Shown: in pieces, positions 30,075 to 39,734 of the stretch | Layout: every line of letters begins with the position of its first letter | Numbering within the stretch: the stretch's first letter is position 1 | Assembly (NCBI GenBank): GCA_016213135.1 | Contig: JACRBQ010000075.1 | Coordinates: 1-64,000, forward strand | Source: Chloroflexota bacterium | GTDB taxonomy: Bacteria > Chloroflexota > Anaerolineae > Anaerolineales > VGOW01 | Direction: 5' to 3' | Length of the DNA: 64,000 nucleotides | The notes under the pieces: generated by a model | Database searches by the model: none | Told to the model about the DNA's origin: nothing | The model's input: only the letters and a program-made list of their open reading frames with translations | Program-made: the position numbers and the translations under genes

Positions 30075-30491
30075 ATGAGCCTTGCCGATTGCAGGCTGAT
30101 CGCGCTGCCCAAAATTGACGATCCGCGCGGAAATCTGACTTTTATCGAGAGCGGCGGGCACATTCCCTTTGAAGTTAAGCGCGTCTTCTACTTATACGAC
30201 GTGCCCACGGGCCAGAACCGTGGCGCGCATGCCCACAGGCGGTTGCAGCAGTTCCTCATCTGCCTCTCCGGCAGCTTCGATGTGATGCTTGATGACGGAC
30301 AGGGCAAATCGGTCGTTCACTTGAATCGCCCGTGGCTCGGGCTGTACATCCCGCCCATGATCTGGGCTTCAGAGGGCAACTTCGACGCCGGGTCTGTATG
30401 CCTGGTGCTGGCCTCCATTCATTACGACGAGTCCGATTACTACCGTGACTATCAGGGCTTCCTCGCCGCCGTGCGCAGCCGGAGCGCATGA
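30075..30491 (+). CDS. FdtA/QdtA-type cupin sugar 3,4-ketoisomerase
   Basis: DPRGNLTFIESGGHIPFEVKRVFYLYDVPTGQNRGAHAHRRLQQFLICLSGSFDVMLDDG; conserved FdtA features. Confidence 0.88.
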   Translation: MSLADCRLIALPKIDDPRGNLTFIESGGHIPFEVKRVFYLYDVPTGQNRGAHAHRRLQQFLICLSGSFDVMLDDGQGKSVVHLNRPWLGLYIPPMIWASEGNFDAGSVCLVLASIHYDESDYYRDYQGFLAAVRSRSA

Positions 30492-30574
30492 GCGCCGGCG
30501 CATTCTGGATCAGACGCGGCGGCCCGTTTCTGCCATCGACACCATGTTTCCCTGCGCTCACTGGTGACTGATCC

Positions 30575-30778
30575 ATGAAACTGCTCACCAGGCTGCACCC
30601 CCTGGGGCGGCGGCTCCGGGCGTGGGCGCAGCCGTTCAAAAGCGTCACGCACCACTACACCCGCCGCACCAAACAAACCTGCGCCGAACTGCAATTGGCC
30701 GACACGGTGAGCGCGCACTTGCAGCGCGAGTCGGCGGCGACATTGGTGGAATTGGGCATGGAGGCCGAGGCGAAGTAG
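30575..30778 (+). CDS. Short hypothetical protein (67 aa)
   Basis: Co-directional ORF fitting the gap between fdtA-like and a GT gene; no recognised motif. Confidence 0.35.
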   Translation: MKLLTRLHPLGRRLRAWAQPFKSVTHHYTRRTKQTCAELQLADTVSAHLQRESAATLVELGMEAEAK

Positions 30779-30791
30779 CGCCGCACTCCTC

Positions 30792-31979
30792 ATGCGAATA
30801 CTGTTTCTCTCTGCCTGGTTTCCGCACCCGGTGGACAACGGCTCAAAAATCCGCATTTCAAACCTGCTGCGCGCGCTGGCTCGCAAGCACGACGTTGATC
30901 TGCTCTCGTTTGTCGATTCCCCGCCCGGGCTGGAGAGCGCGCAGGCGCTGGCTTCGTATTGCCGGCTGGTGGGAACGGTGACCCGAGTGCCCTACCGTCC
31001 GCGCCGCCTGCGGGCGCTGGCCGGCTACTTTTCGCCCACGCCGCGTTCGCTGGTGGATACGCACTCCCCGGAGATGGCGCGGGCGCTCGCAGCGCAAATG
31101 GCCGCCAACCACTACAACCTGGTCATCGCTTCGGAAGTGGGGGTTGCGCCGTATGTGGCCCAATTGCCGTCTGTGCCAAAGGTGTTTGAGGATGTAGAAT
31201 TAGACGCCATCCGCACCCCGGCGGGGTCTTCGTCGAACGGGGTGGCCCGTGGTCGCCAGTGGCTGACGTGGTACAAAACCCGGCGCTACCTCGGCAAGCT
31301 CATTCATCGTTATGCGGCCTGCACCGTGGTATCGCGGCGGGAGTTTGAAAACGTGCGGGAGGCCGCGCCCGGTTTCCAACGAGTGGAGATCATCCCCAAC
31401 GGGGTGGATGTGGCCGCCATGCCGCACAATGGAATCAAGTGCCCGTCCAATGTGCTGATCTTCAACGGCTCGCTGACGTATGATGCCAACTTCGACGCCG
31501 CGCAGTATTTCCTAACCGAAGTGTGGCCGCTGCTGAAACTGAAAGTGCCCGATGTGCGGTTGCAGATCACTGGCCGGGTGGACGGGGTGGATGCCTCGCG
31601 CTTGCTGCGGGATGAGGCGGTTACGCTGACGGGCTATCTGCCCGACATCCATCGCGCCGTGGCCGAGGCTGCTGTGTGCGTGGCCCCGGTGCGTCGCGGC
31701 AGCGGCACGCGGATCAAAATACTGGAAGCGATGGCGCTTGGCACACCCGTGGTATCGACCACCAAAGGGGCAGAGGGGCTGGACGTGATTCACGGAGAGC
31801 ATATTCTCATTGCCGATTCGCCCGCCGACTTTGCAGGGCAGGTGGCGCGGCTGCTTCACGATGAGCCGTTGGGCCGGCATTTGGCTGCCAACGGGCGGCG
31901 GCTGGTGGAACAGAAATACGACTGGGCGGCGCTCGGCGAACAGTTTCGCCGGCTGGTGGACTCGGTGGCAGGAGGTTAG
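30792..31979 (+). CDS. Glycosyltransferase family 4
   Basis: MRILFLSAWFPHPVDNGSKIRISNLLRALARKHDVDLLSF; APVRRGSGTRIKILEAMALGTPVVSTTKGAEGL. Confidence 0.88.
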   Translation: MRILFLSAWFPHPVDNGSKIRISNLLRALARKHDVDLLSFVDSPPGLESAQALASYCRLVGTVTRVPYRPRRLRALAGYFSPTPRSLVDTHSPEMARALAAQMAANHYNLVIASEVGVAPYVAQLPSVPKVFEDVELDAIRTPAGSSSNGVARGRQWLTWYKTRRYLGKLIHRYAACTVVSRREFENVREAAPGFQRVEIIPNGVDVAAMPHNGIKCPSNVLIFNGSLTYDANFDAAQYFLTEVWPLLKLKVPDVRLQITGRVDGVDASRLLRDEAVTLTGYLPDIHRAVAEAAVCVAPVRRGSGTRIKILEAMALGTPVVSTTKGAEGLDVIHGEHILIADSPADFAGQVARLLHDEPLGRHLAANGRRLVEQKYDWAALGEQFRRLVDSVAGG

Positions 31980-33353
31980 ATGGTCAACGCAATTTTGGCT
32001 CGCACGGGGCGCACCCTGCCCGACCTCGCCCGGGTGTGGCTGATCGTGGTCGGGCTGTTGCTGGCGGTGGCCGCCTTGTCGTGGCATCCGTCGGTCAGAT
32101 ACCTGATGCTGCCCGTCGCCGTTCTCATAGTGTGGGTGGTGGCTGCCCACCCCCAGCCTTCGATGGTGGCGCTAGTGGTGGCGGCGATGACGGCGCCGTT
32201 TGCCGTCGGGACAGGCACTCAAACGGCGCTCAACGTGGGCGTGTTGGGGGTGATGTTCTTCACCGGTTTGTGGGTGCTGCAAATGCTGTATAACCGCAAA
32301 ATTGATCTGGTGCCCTCGCGCGCCACGCTGGCATTAATAGCCCTGGTATTTATCGCCGGTCTGTCGTTCCTCTTCAGCTACCTCCCGTGGAATGCGTTTG
32401 CGCAATTGGCGCCACTCAGGGCCCAGCTCGGCGGCCTCGGAATTTTCGCGCTGTCGGCGTGCGCGTTTTTGCTCGCTGCAAACCTGCTGCGTAGCCGAAT
32501 GTGGCTGGAGCGTTTGGTGTGGGTCTTCGTCAGCATCAATGTGGTCTATTTGCTGGGGCGCCTGTTCAAGCCCCTATTCTGGCTCACGTTGGGATGGGCC
32601 CCCGGAGCCAACGGCAGCGCGTTTTGGATCTGGATGGCCGCGTTGCCGGTTGGTCAGGCCCTATTCAATACCGGGTTGTCGCGGGGGAGGCGCTTACTGC
32701 TACTAGGCGCGGGCGCGCTTACGCTTGCGGTTGCGATGATAAAGCAGTTGGATTGGGCATCCGGGTGGCTGCCGCCGCTCATTGCCGTGGGCATTATCGT
32801 GATGCTCCGCTGGCCCCGGCGCACCCTGGTGTTGGCGCCCATTGTTGCGATTGTGTCCTACTTTGCGCTGGCCTCGATCCGCAGCGCAGTCACGAGTGAG
32901 TTCAGCTGGGGAGCGCGTCTGGCGGCGTGGCAAATCGTCCTGCAGATCGCCCAACTCAACCCGTTGCTTGGTTTAGGCCCGTCCAACTATTACTACTACA
33001 CGCCGCTTTACAATATCCTCGGCTATTACGTGCGCTTCAACTCGCACAACAACTACGTCGATCTGATTGCCCAAACCGGGCTGCTGGGCACGGCGGCATT
33101 CTTCTGGTTTGCGGCCGAGTTCTGGCGCGAGGGATGGGGCCTGCGCCATCGCGTGAAATCCGGCTTCTCGCAAGGCTATGTGGCGGCGTGCATGGCCGGA
33201 CTGGTGGCCATGCTGATCACGGGGATGTTGGGCGACTGGTTCCTGCCGTTCGTGTACAACGTCGGAATTAGCGGCTTCCGCGCCAGCATGCTGTTCTGGG
33301 TGTTCCTCGGCGGCATGATCAGCCTCAAGCGCACGGATGTGCCAGAGGCATAG
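31980..33353 (+). CDS. O-antigen ligase/polymerase (Wzy_C / WaaL-like) membrane protein
   Basis: Polytopic; GLGPSNYYYYTPLYNILGYYVRFNSHNNYVDLIAQTGLLG matches the Wzy_C periplasmic-loop pattern (HNNYxxLLxxxGxxG). Confidence 0.85.
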   Translation: MVNAILARTGRTLPDLARVWLIVVGLLLAVAALSWHPSVRYLMLPVAVLIVWVVAAHPQPSMVALVVAAMTAPFAVGTGTQTALNVGVLGVMFFTGLWVLQMLYNRKIDLVPSRATLALIALVFIAGLSFLFSYLPWNAFAQLAPLRAQLGGLGIFALSACAFLLAANLLRSRMWLERLVWVFVSINVVYLLGRLFKPLFWLTLGWAPGANGSAFWIWMAALPVGQALFNTGLSRGRRLLLLGAGALTLAVAMIKQLDWASGWLPPLIAVGIIVMLRWPRRTLVLAPIVAIVSYFALASIRSAVTSEFSWGARLAAWQIVLQIAQLNPLLGLGPSNYYYYTPLYNILGYYVRFNSHNNYVDLIAQTGLLGTAAFFWFAAEFWREGWGLRHRVKSGFSQGYVAACMAGLVAMLITGMLGDWFLPFVYNVGISGFRASMLFWVFLGGMISLKRTDVPEA

Positions 33354-33365
33354 CAAAGGCCCCGC

Positions 33366-34292
33366 ATGAGCCTTAGCCCATCGTTGTCTATTATCACCGT
33401 CAGTTGGAACACGCGTGCCCTGCTGGACCAATGCCTGGCCTCCGTGTTCGCCAACGGGCCCCAATGCGCGTTTGACGTGTGGGTGGTGGACAACGCGTCG
33501 CAAGATCAGAGCGCCGCACTCGTGCGCGATAAATATCCCCGCGTGCGGCTGATCGAGAACGACTCCAATGCCGGCTTTGCCCGGGCCAACAATCAGGCCA
33601 TGGCCCAATCGAACGGCGACTACGTGCTGCTGCTCAATTCCGACACTGTGGCCTTGCCGGGCATGCTGACCGAATTGGTGCAGTGGATGGAAGCCCACCC
33701 GGAAGCGGGAATTGTGGGCGGCACGCTCATGAATCCCGATGGAAGTTTCCAGGCCTCCCACGGCGACTACCCGACCCTCGTTTCTGCATTGCTGAATGTG
33801 GCCGGGCTGGCTCGCGGGTTCTACGGCCCCTATTTCCCGAGTCACGCGCCGGTTGCGTCGCAGGGCGCCATCCCCGCCGACTGGGTGGGCGGGGCGTGCC
33901 TCATGGCGCGGCGGCAGGCGATTGCCGCGGTGGGGCCGCTCGATGAAGGCTACTTCATGTATGCGGAGGAGATGGACTGGTGCTACCGCATGCGTCAAGC
34001 GGGTTGGGGCGTGTTCTCGCTGCCCACGGCCAAATGCGCCCATTGGGGCGGCCAGAGCAGTGCACAGGTCAGCCGCATCACGCCGGCCCGACTCGTGGCC
34101 GCCACGCATCGTTTTATGAAAAAGCATCGCGGCGCCGTTCCTGCGGCCGCATTCCGCGCCGGGGCCGGGGTGTTGGGCATTGCCAAGGCTGCGGTGTTCG
34201 CCGCGCTGGCGCTGGCCCACCATGCGCGGCGCGGCTATTGGCGCGACAAGGCCGTGGCGAATCTTACGCTGGCGCTGGAAGGTTTTCGCTAA
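33366..34292 (+). CDS. Glycosyltransferase family 2 (rhamnosyltransferase-like)
   Basis: LSIITVSWNTRALLDQCLASV...VVDNASQDQS...NAGFARANNQAM...LLLNSDT...GACLMARRQA. Confidence 0.9.
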   Translation: MSLSPSLSIITVSWNTRALLDQCLASVFANGPQCAFDVWVVDNASQDQSAALVRDKYPRVRLIENDSNAGFARANNQAMAQSNGDYVLLLNSDTVALPGMLTELVQWMEAHPEAGIVGGTLMNPDGSFQASHGDYPTLVSALLNVAGLARGFYGPYFPSHAPVASQGAIPADWVGGACLMARRQAIAAVGPLDEGYFMYAEEMDWCYRMRQAGWGVFSLPTAKCAHWGGQSSAQVSRITPARLVAATHRFMKKHRGAVPAAAFRAGAGVLGIAKAAVFAALALAHHARRGYWRDKAVANLTLALEGFR

Positions 34293-34303
34293 GGCCGCTT
34301 CTC

Positions 34304-34846
34304 ATGAGGATATTGCATCTCGGGTGCGGGCAGGCCAAGTTTCCGGGGGCCATCGGCATCGATGTCAACCCCCGGTCACAGGCCGATGTGCTCTACAATT
34401 TGGATCAATGCCCGTACCCGTTCATCGCAAACTCGTTCGATCAGATTCTGTGCGAGCACGTGCTGGAGCATCTTGAGGATGTGATCAAGGTGATGGACGA
34501 ACTGCACCGGCTGGGGCGGCCGGGCGCAAAAGTGGTTGTGCGGGTGCCTCATTTTTCCAGTGTGTACTATTACTCGGACCCCACGCACAAGCACCCGTTC
34601 GGGCGGCATTCGTTCGATTATTTCATCTCGGGGACGCCGGTGCACCAGTTTCACTACTCCGACTCCGAGTACCGATTGGCGCGCGTGGCCTTCCCGCCCC
34701 CGGACGATGCCGGGCCGCTCAAAAGGGCCGTGTTCAAGTTGATCAACCGCTACGGCGATTTTTATGAGCGGCGGCTGGCATTCATTCTGCCGCGGCATCT
34801 CATTGAGTACGAGTTGGAAGTCGTCAAAGATGCAGATCGCTATTGA
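34304..34846 (+). CDS. Class I SAM-dependent methyltransferase
   Basis: Start ATG 34304 inside a longer track ORF (MRILHLGCGQAKFPGAIGIDVNP); SFDQILCEHVLEHLEDVIKVMDELHRLGRPGAKVVVRVPH. Confidence 0.82.
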   Translation: MRILHLGCGQAKFPGAIGIDVNPRSQADVLYNLDQCPYPFIANSFDQILCEHVLEHLEDVIKVMDELHRLGRPGAKVVVRVPHFSSVYYYSDPTHKHPFGRHSFDYFISGTPVHQFHYSDSEYRLARVAFPPPDDAGPLKRAVFKLINRYGDFYERRLAFILPRHLIEYELEVVKDADRY

Positions 34847-35981
34847 TGCGCGGGCCGCTTCCAATACGCAAACGGGCGGGTTCAAAACGTACGCCGAGGG
34901 GTTGTTGGAGGGGTTGGCCGCGCTCGAGTCGCCGCACACGTTTTGGGTATACACCGATCGGCCCTATCAGTTCTCCGCGCGGCGTCCGGCAAACTTCAAC
35001 TTCAGAGTCGTCCCTGCGAACCTCAAGCTCATCGGTGCGGGCTGGCGCGAGCAGGTTGCCATGCCGTTGGATATGGCAAGCAGAGGGGTGGATGTGGCGC
35101 ACTTCCCGTACAACACCGCCCCTTTGTGGGCGCGCGGCAAACGCGTCGTCACCATTCACGATCTGATCCTGTTGCGCGATGGGGCCGCCCCGGCGCGGGC
35201 CTCGGCCACGTTGCACCACCGGCTGATGAACCAATACAACCGGCTGTTCCTGCTGTGGGCCGCCCGCACTGCGAATGCCATCATTACCGATTCTGATTTC
35301 TCTGCCAAAGAAATCGTCCAGCGGTTCCCCCGCACTAACGGGCGCGTGCATGCCATTCCGCTGGCGGCCAATTCAATTTTTTATCGGGCGGAGCGGGCCG
35401 AGGCGGCGGCGTACGTGCAGAGCCAGTGGGGCTTGCCCGCCGATTATGTGCTCGCCCTCGGCTCTGCCGATCCGCGCAAGAACGTAACTGCCTCGGCCCG
35501 CGCTTATGCGGCGCTGCCCGAAGCGGTGAGGCACGGGCGCCGGCTGGTTGTGGTGCTGGCGCATGAGGCTTTGCGGCCGGCGATGGAGCGCCTGCTCACG
35601 GAGCTGGGCATCGCCGGGGAAGCCACCATGTTGGTCAACCAGCCGCGCACAGCCATGCAAAAAATATACGCGGCGGCGGCGGTGTTTGTGTTTCCGACTC
35701 TCTACGAGGGGTTCGGCATGCCGCCGCTGGAAGCCATGGCCTGTGGCACGCCCGTGATCACCTCCAACACCACGTCTATTCCCGAAATAACCGGCCCGGC
35801 CGCATTGCTCGTGGATCCGCAGGAGGTGCGCGCGCTGGCCCGCGCGCTGGAGGCGGTGCTGACTGAGGCTGGGTTGGCCGAAGCCTTGCGCCACAAAGGC
35901 CGCGAGCAAGCGGCGCGTTTTTCGTGGGAGCGCACGGCGCGCGAAACGCTGGCCGTGTATTCGAGCGCGGCGGCGCAGTAG
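34830..35981 (+). CDS. Glycosyltransferase family 4
   Basis: Start ATG 34830 ([29 protein letters not shown]); [33 protein letters not shown]. Confidence 0.9.
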   Translation: MQIAIDARAASNTQTGGFKTYAEGLLEGLAALESPHTFWVYTDRPYQFSARRPANFNFRVVPANLKLIGAGWREQVAMPLDMASRGVDVAHFPYNTAPLWARGKRVVTIHDLILLRDGAAPARASATLHHRLMNQYNRLFLLWAARTANAIITDSDFSAKEIVQRFPRTNGRVHAIPLAANSIFYRAERAEAAAYVQSQWGLPADYVLALGSADPRKNVTASARAYAALPEAVRHGRRLVVVLAHEALRPAMERLLTELGIAGEATMLVNQPRTAMQKIYAAAAVFVFPTLYEGFGMPPLEAMACGTPVITSNTTSIPEITGPAALLVDPQEVRALARALEAVLTEAGLAEALRHKGREQAARFSWERTARETLAVYSSAAAQ

Positions 35982-35984
35982 CTC

Positions 35985-37193
35985 ATGAATATCCTGTTTC
36001 TCACGCAGGTGTTGCCCTATCCGCTCGATGCCGGGGCTAAGGTGCGCGCTTATTACACGCTGCGCCATTTGGCCGAGCGGCATGGCGTGACGCTGCTGTC
36101 GTTTGTCCGCGACTCGGATTGCGCCGAGTCCATCGAGGCGTTGAAGGCCGTTTGCGCGCGCGTGGAAACCGTGCCCATGCGGCGCTCGCGGCTGCGCGAC
36201 GGCTGGGCGTTGGCGCGGAGCGCAGCGACCGGGGAGCCGTTTTTGATTGCCCGCGATAGCGTGCCGGAGATGTATCGGGCGGTTCGGGGACTCATGGCAC
36301 AACAACGGTATGAGGCCGTCCACACCGATCAGTTGTGGATGGCGCCCTATGCGCTGGCGGCTCGGGCTGAGGCGCGGCGTCACGGGGACAATCCCCGGCT
36401 GGTGCTGGATCAACACAACGCAGTGCATTTGATCCCGCAGCGCATGGCTTTATCGGCAGGCAATGGGTTGACGCGCGCCGGACTCAAGCGCGAGGCGGGG
36501 CGCATGGCCGCCTATGAGGCGCAGTGCTGCGCCCGGTTCGACCGGGTGGTGGCGGTGACGGCTGAAGATCGCGAGGCGCTGTTGGGTTTGTATCGCAACG
36601 GCTTGCGCCCGGCGTCGTTCCCGGTGATTCCTATTTGCATTGAGGCCGACGCGGCAGTTGCGCCCCGGCGCGCCGGGGAGGCGGGGATACTTTTTTTGGG
36701 CGGGATGCATTGGCCGCCCAACGCCGACGGGGTGCGGTGGTTTGCCCGCGAGATGCTGCCGGAGGTGGGACGCCGGGCGCCGGGGGCGACATTTTTTGCC
36801 GTGGGCCGCGACGCCCCGACCGACCTGCCGGCGGGCCTGCCGATTGTTGCGCCGGGCTACGTGGATGACGCGCAGAGTTATTGGGATCGGAGCGGGGTAT
36901 TCGTGGTGCCGCTGCGAGCGGGCGGCGGAATGCGGGTGAAGATTCTGGATGCGTGGAGCAGGGGCGTGCCGGTGGTGTCGACGACCGTTGGCGCTGAAGG
37001 CATTGTGTGCCGCCCCGGCGAAGACATTATGATTGCCGACACGCCGCAGGCTTTTGCCGAAGCGGTGGCGGCGGTGCTGTCGGATGCCGCTTTGCACGAG
37101 CGGCTATCGCGCGAGGGACTGCGGACGGTGCGCGCCAGGTACGATTGGCGCACGGTATATTCAGCCTGGGACGAAATCTATGAATCGACGTAG
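35985..37193 (+). CDS. Glycosyltransferase family 4
   Basis: [77 protein letters not shown]. Confidence 0.88.
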   Translation: MNILFLTQVLPYPLDAGAKVRAYYTLRHLAERHGVTLLSFVRDSDCAESIEALKAVCARVETVPMRRSRLRDGWALARSAATGEPFLIARDSVPEMYRAVRGLMAQQRYEAVHTDQLWMAPYALAARAEARRHGDNPRLVLDQHNAVHLIPQRMALSAGNGLTRAGLKREAGRMAAYEAQCCARFDRVVAVTAEDREALLGLYRNGLRPASFPVIPICIEADAAVAPRRAGEAGILFLGGMHWPPNADGVRWFAREMLPEVGRRAPGATFFAVGRDAPTDLPAGLPIVAPGYVDDAQSYWDRSGVFVVPLRAGGGMRVKILDAWSRGVPVVSTTVGAEGIVCRPGEDIMIADTPQAFAEAVAAVLSDAALHERLSREGLRTVRARYDWRTVYSAWDEIYEST

Positions 37194-38502
37194 CGCACTG
37201 CTCATTATCATCGTGATGGCCGTGGCTGTGCGGCTGGCTTCGGCGCTGACGCTGGGCGACCGCGTGGTGCCGTTACCGGGAATTTTCGATCAGCTGTCGT
37301 ATCAAACTCTGGCAACGCGAGTGCTCGACGGCTACGGCTTTACGTTTGCGGTAGATTGGTGGCCGCTCACCAAAGCGGGCGCGCCCACGGCGCACTGGTC
37401 ATATATCTACACGTTGTTCCTCACGGCCGTTTATTCGGTGTTCGGTGTGCATCCGTTGGTGGCGCGAATGCTGCAGGCAACCGTGGCCGGGGCGATGATG
37501 CCGTGGCTCGTGTGGCGCATCGGGCGGCGGGCGTTTGGCGATAGCGCCGGAATGGTGGGCGCAGCATGGGTGGCGGTATACGGCTATTTGGTTTATTACG
37601 CAGGTGCGCTGATGACCGAGACGTTTTACATTCTGGGCATTCTGTGGATGTTGGATTGCGCCGCGCGCGTGGCCGAGGCGTTGAATGATGACACGGCCAC
37701 GGGCTGGCACTGGCTGGAGCTGGGCGTTGCCATTGGGCTGACCGCGCTGCTGCGGCAGGTGATTTTGGTGTTTGTGCCGGTGCTGTTGCTGTGGCTGGCA
37801 TGGGCTGCGCTGGGGTACGGCAAGAATCTCACCGCCGCCTGCCTGCGGGCCTTGGTCGGCGGGGTGCTGGTTACCGGAGTGGCCACTGCGCTGTTGATCG
37901 CCCCGGCCACGATATACAATTACAGCCGCTTTGGCCGCTTCGTGCTGCTCAACAGCAATGCCGGTTTCGCGTTTTTCTGGGCCAACCATCCGATCTATGG
38001 CGATCACTTTGTGCCGCTTCTGACTTCGGACATGCCGGGCTACGACCAGCTGGTGCCCGCCGAGTTGCGTAGTTTGGACGAGGCTGCGCTCGATAGCGCC
38101 TTGCTCGAGCGTGGTCTGCAATTTGTGCTGGACGATCCGGGCCGGTATCTTCGCCTGTCGATCAGCCGCCTCCCGGTATATTTCATGTTCTGGCCGTCAT
38201 CCGAGTCGGGGTTGCTCAGCAACCTTGTGCGCGTGGCCTCGTTCGGGGTGGCCCTGCCGCTGATTCTGCTGGGCCTCGTGCTCTGGTTGTCCCGGCCGGG
38301 CCGGGGCCGGTCGCTGGCGCTGCTGCTGGCGTTGTTTGCGCTCACCTATAGCGCGGTGCACCTGCTATCGTGGACGCTCATTCGCTATCGCCTGCCGGTC
38401 GATGCAGTGATGCTGATCTTTGCCGGTTACGGGCTATTCTCGCTGTGGGCGCGCTTCGGACTCCCGTGGCCGGCGAACCTGACGTTGCGAAATTTCGAGT
38501 GA
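37180..38502 (+). CDS. Polytopic GT-C type glycosyltransferase (GT39-like)
   Basis: Start ATG 37180 ([27 protein letters not shown]), multiple TM segments. Confidence 0.75.
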   Translation: MNRRSALLIIIVMAVAVRLASALTLGDRVVPLPGIFDQLSYQTLATRVLDGYGFTFAVDWWPLTKAGAPTAHWSYIYTLFLTAVYSVFGVHPLVARMLQATVAGAMMPWLVWRIGRRAFGDSAGMVGAAWVAVYGYLVYYAGALMTETFYILGILWMLDCAARVAEALNDDTATGWHWLELGVAIGLTALLRQVILVFVPVLLLWLAWAALGYGKNLTAACLRALVGGVLVTGVATALLIAPATIYNYSRFGRFVLLNSNAGFAFFWANHPIYGDHFVPLLTSDMPGYDQLVPAELRSLDEAALDSALLERGLQFVLDDPGRYLRLSISRLPVYFMFWPSSESGLLSNLVRVASFGVALPLILLGLVLWLSRPGRGRSLALLLALFALTYSAVHLLSWTLIRYRLPVDAVMLIFAGYGLFSLWARFGLPWPANLTLRNFE

Positions 38503-39734
38503 ACATTCTTTTCGTTTGCCCGTATACGCCTACGCCCATCCGAACTCGCCCATACAATCTGTTGCGCGCGTTGGCGCGGCGTGGTCACTCGGTGACGCTG
38601 GCTACGGTGTGGGAGACTCCCGATGAGCGCCGGGCGTTGGCGGAATGGCGCGAAGCGGGGTTGCAGGTGATTGCTGCGCCGCTGACCAAGCGCCGGTCGT
38701 TGCTGAACGTGCTGCGCACGCTGCCCACGCCCAGACCGGTGCAAGCCCTATACTGCTGGCACCCGGAGCTGTGGGCGCAGATTCGCGAGCGTCTGGCGGT
38801 CGCCCGGTTCGACGTGTGCCACGTGGAGCACCTGCGCGGCAGTGAGTATGCGGTGCAGTTGAAGCAGGTCGGCGCGCCGGTGGTGTGGGATAGCGTAGAC
38901 TGTATTACGATGCTGTTCGAGCGGGCCAGGCGCACCAGCCGGAGTCTGTTTGGCCGCTGGATACCGCGGCTGGAGCTTGCGCGCACGCGCCGCTACGAAG
39001 GCAGGCTGGTGAGGATGTTCCGGCGGGTGCTGGCCACCTCGGCGGAAGACGCAGCGGCTCTGCAGCAACTGGCCCGGGATGGCGGCGCGGGCGGGGGCCC
39101 GGCGGAAGCGGCCTTCGGCAGCGCCGTTGATGTTTTATCCAACGGGGTGGATTTGGACTATTTCCAGTCCCGAGGGGAGACGCGGGCTGCGGAGACGGTT
39201 GTATTCACCGGAAAGATGAGTTATCATGCCAATACTACGGCCGCGTTGTCTCTCGTCAAAGATATCATGCCGCTGGTGTGGCGCAGTCGGCCCGACACCC
39301 GAGTTGAGATCGTGGGCAACTCGCCGCCGCGGGAGCTTGCGGCGCTGGCATCGCGGCTGGCGCCCCGGGTCAGTGTGACCGGGCACGTTGATCACGTCCC
39401 GCCGTACCTGTGCGCGGCCACGGTTGCCGTTGCGCCGATGGCGTATGGGGCGGGGGTTCAAAACAAGATTCTGGAAGCGATGGCTTGCGCCACGCCGGTG
39501 GTGGCGACGCCGCAAGCGACGGCGGCGCTCGAAGTGCGGGCGGGGAGTGATTTGCTGGTAGCCGACTCGAATAGCGGGATGGCGGGCGAAATCCTGCGGC
39601 TGTTGGATGATGCGGCGTTGCGCCACAAGGTGGGGCAGAATGGGCGCGGTTACGTCGTCGAACACCACAATTGGGACCGGATCGCGACTCGATTGGAGGG
39701 CATTTATCAGGACTATGTCGACGCAGCACATTGA
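38499..39734 (+). CDS. Glycosyltransferase family 4
   Basis: Start GTG 38499 (VNILFVCPYTPTPIRTRPYNLLRALARRGHSVTLATV); VAVAPMAYGAGVQNKILEAMACATPVVATPQ. Confidence 0.88.
   Translation: MNILFVCPYTPTPIRTRPYNLLRALARRGHSVTLATVWETPDERRALAEWREAGLQVIAAPLTKRRSLLNVLRTLPTPRPVQALYCWHPELWAQIRERLAVARFDVCHVEHLRGSEYAVQLKQVGAPVVWDSVDCITMLFERARRTSRSLFGRWIPRLELARTRRYEGRLVRMFRRVLATSAEDAAALQQLARDGGAGGGPAEAAFGSAVDVLSNGVDLDYFQSRGETRAAETVVFTGKMSYHANTTAALSLVKDIMPLVWRSRPDTRVEIVGNSPPRELAALASRLAPRVSVTGHVDHVPPYLCAATVAVAPMAYGAGVQNKILEAMACATPVVATPQATAALEVRAGSDLLVADSNSGMAGEILRLLDDAALRHKVGQNGRGYVVEHHNWDRIATRLEGIYQDYVDAAH

Noticed and set aside
30575-30778. Possible relic of the missing FdtB aminotransferase
   Set aside because: The 67-aa translation shows no PLP-enzyme motif (no SxxxxK lysine context); position alone is insufficient.
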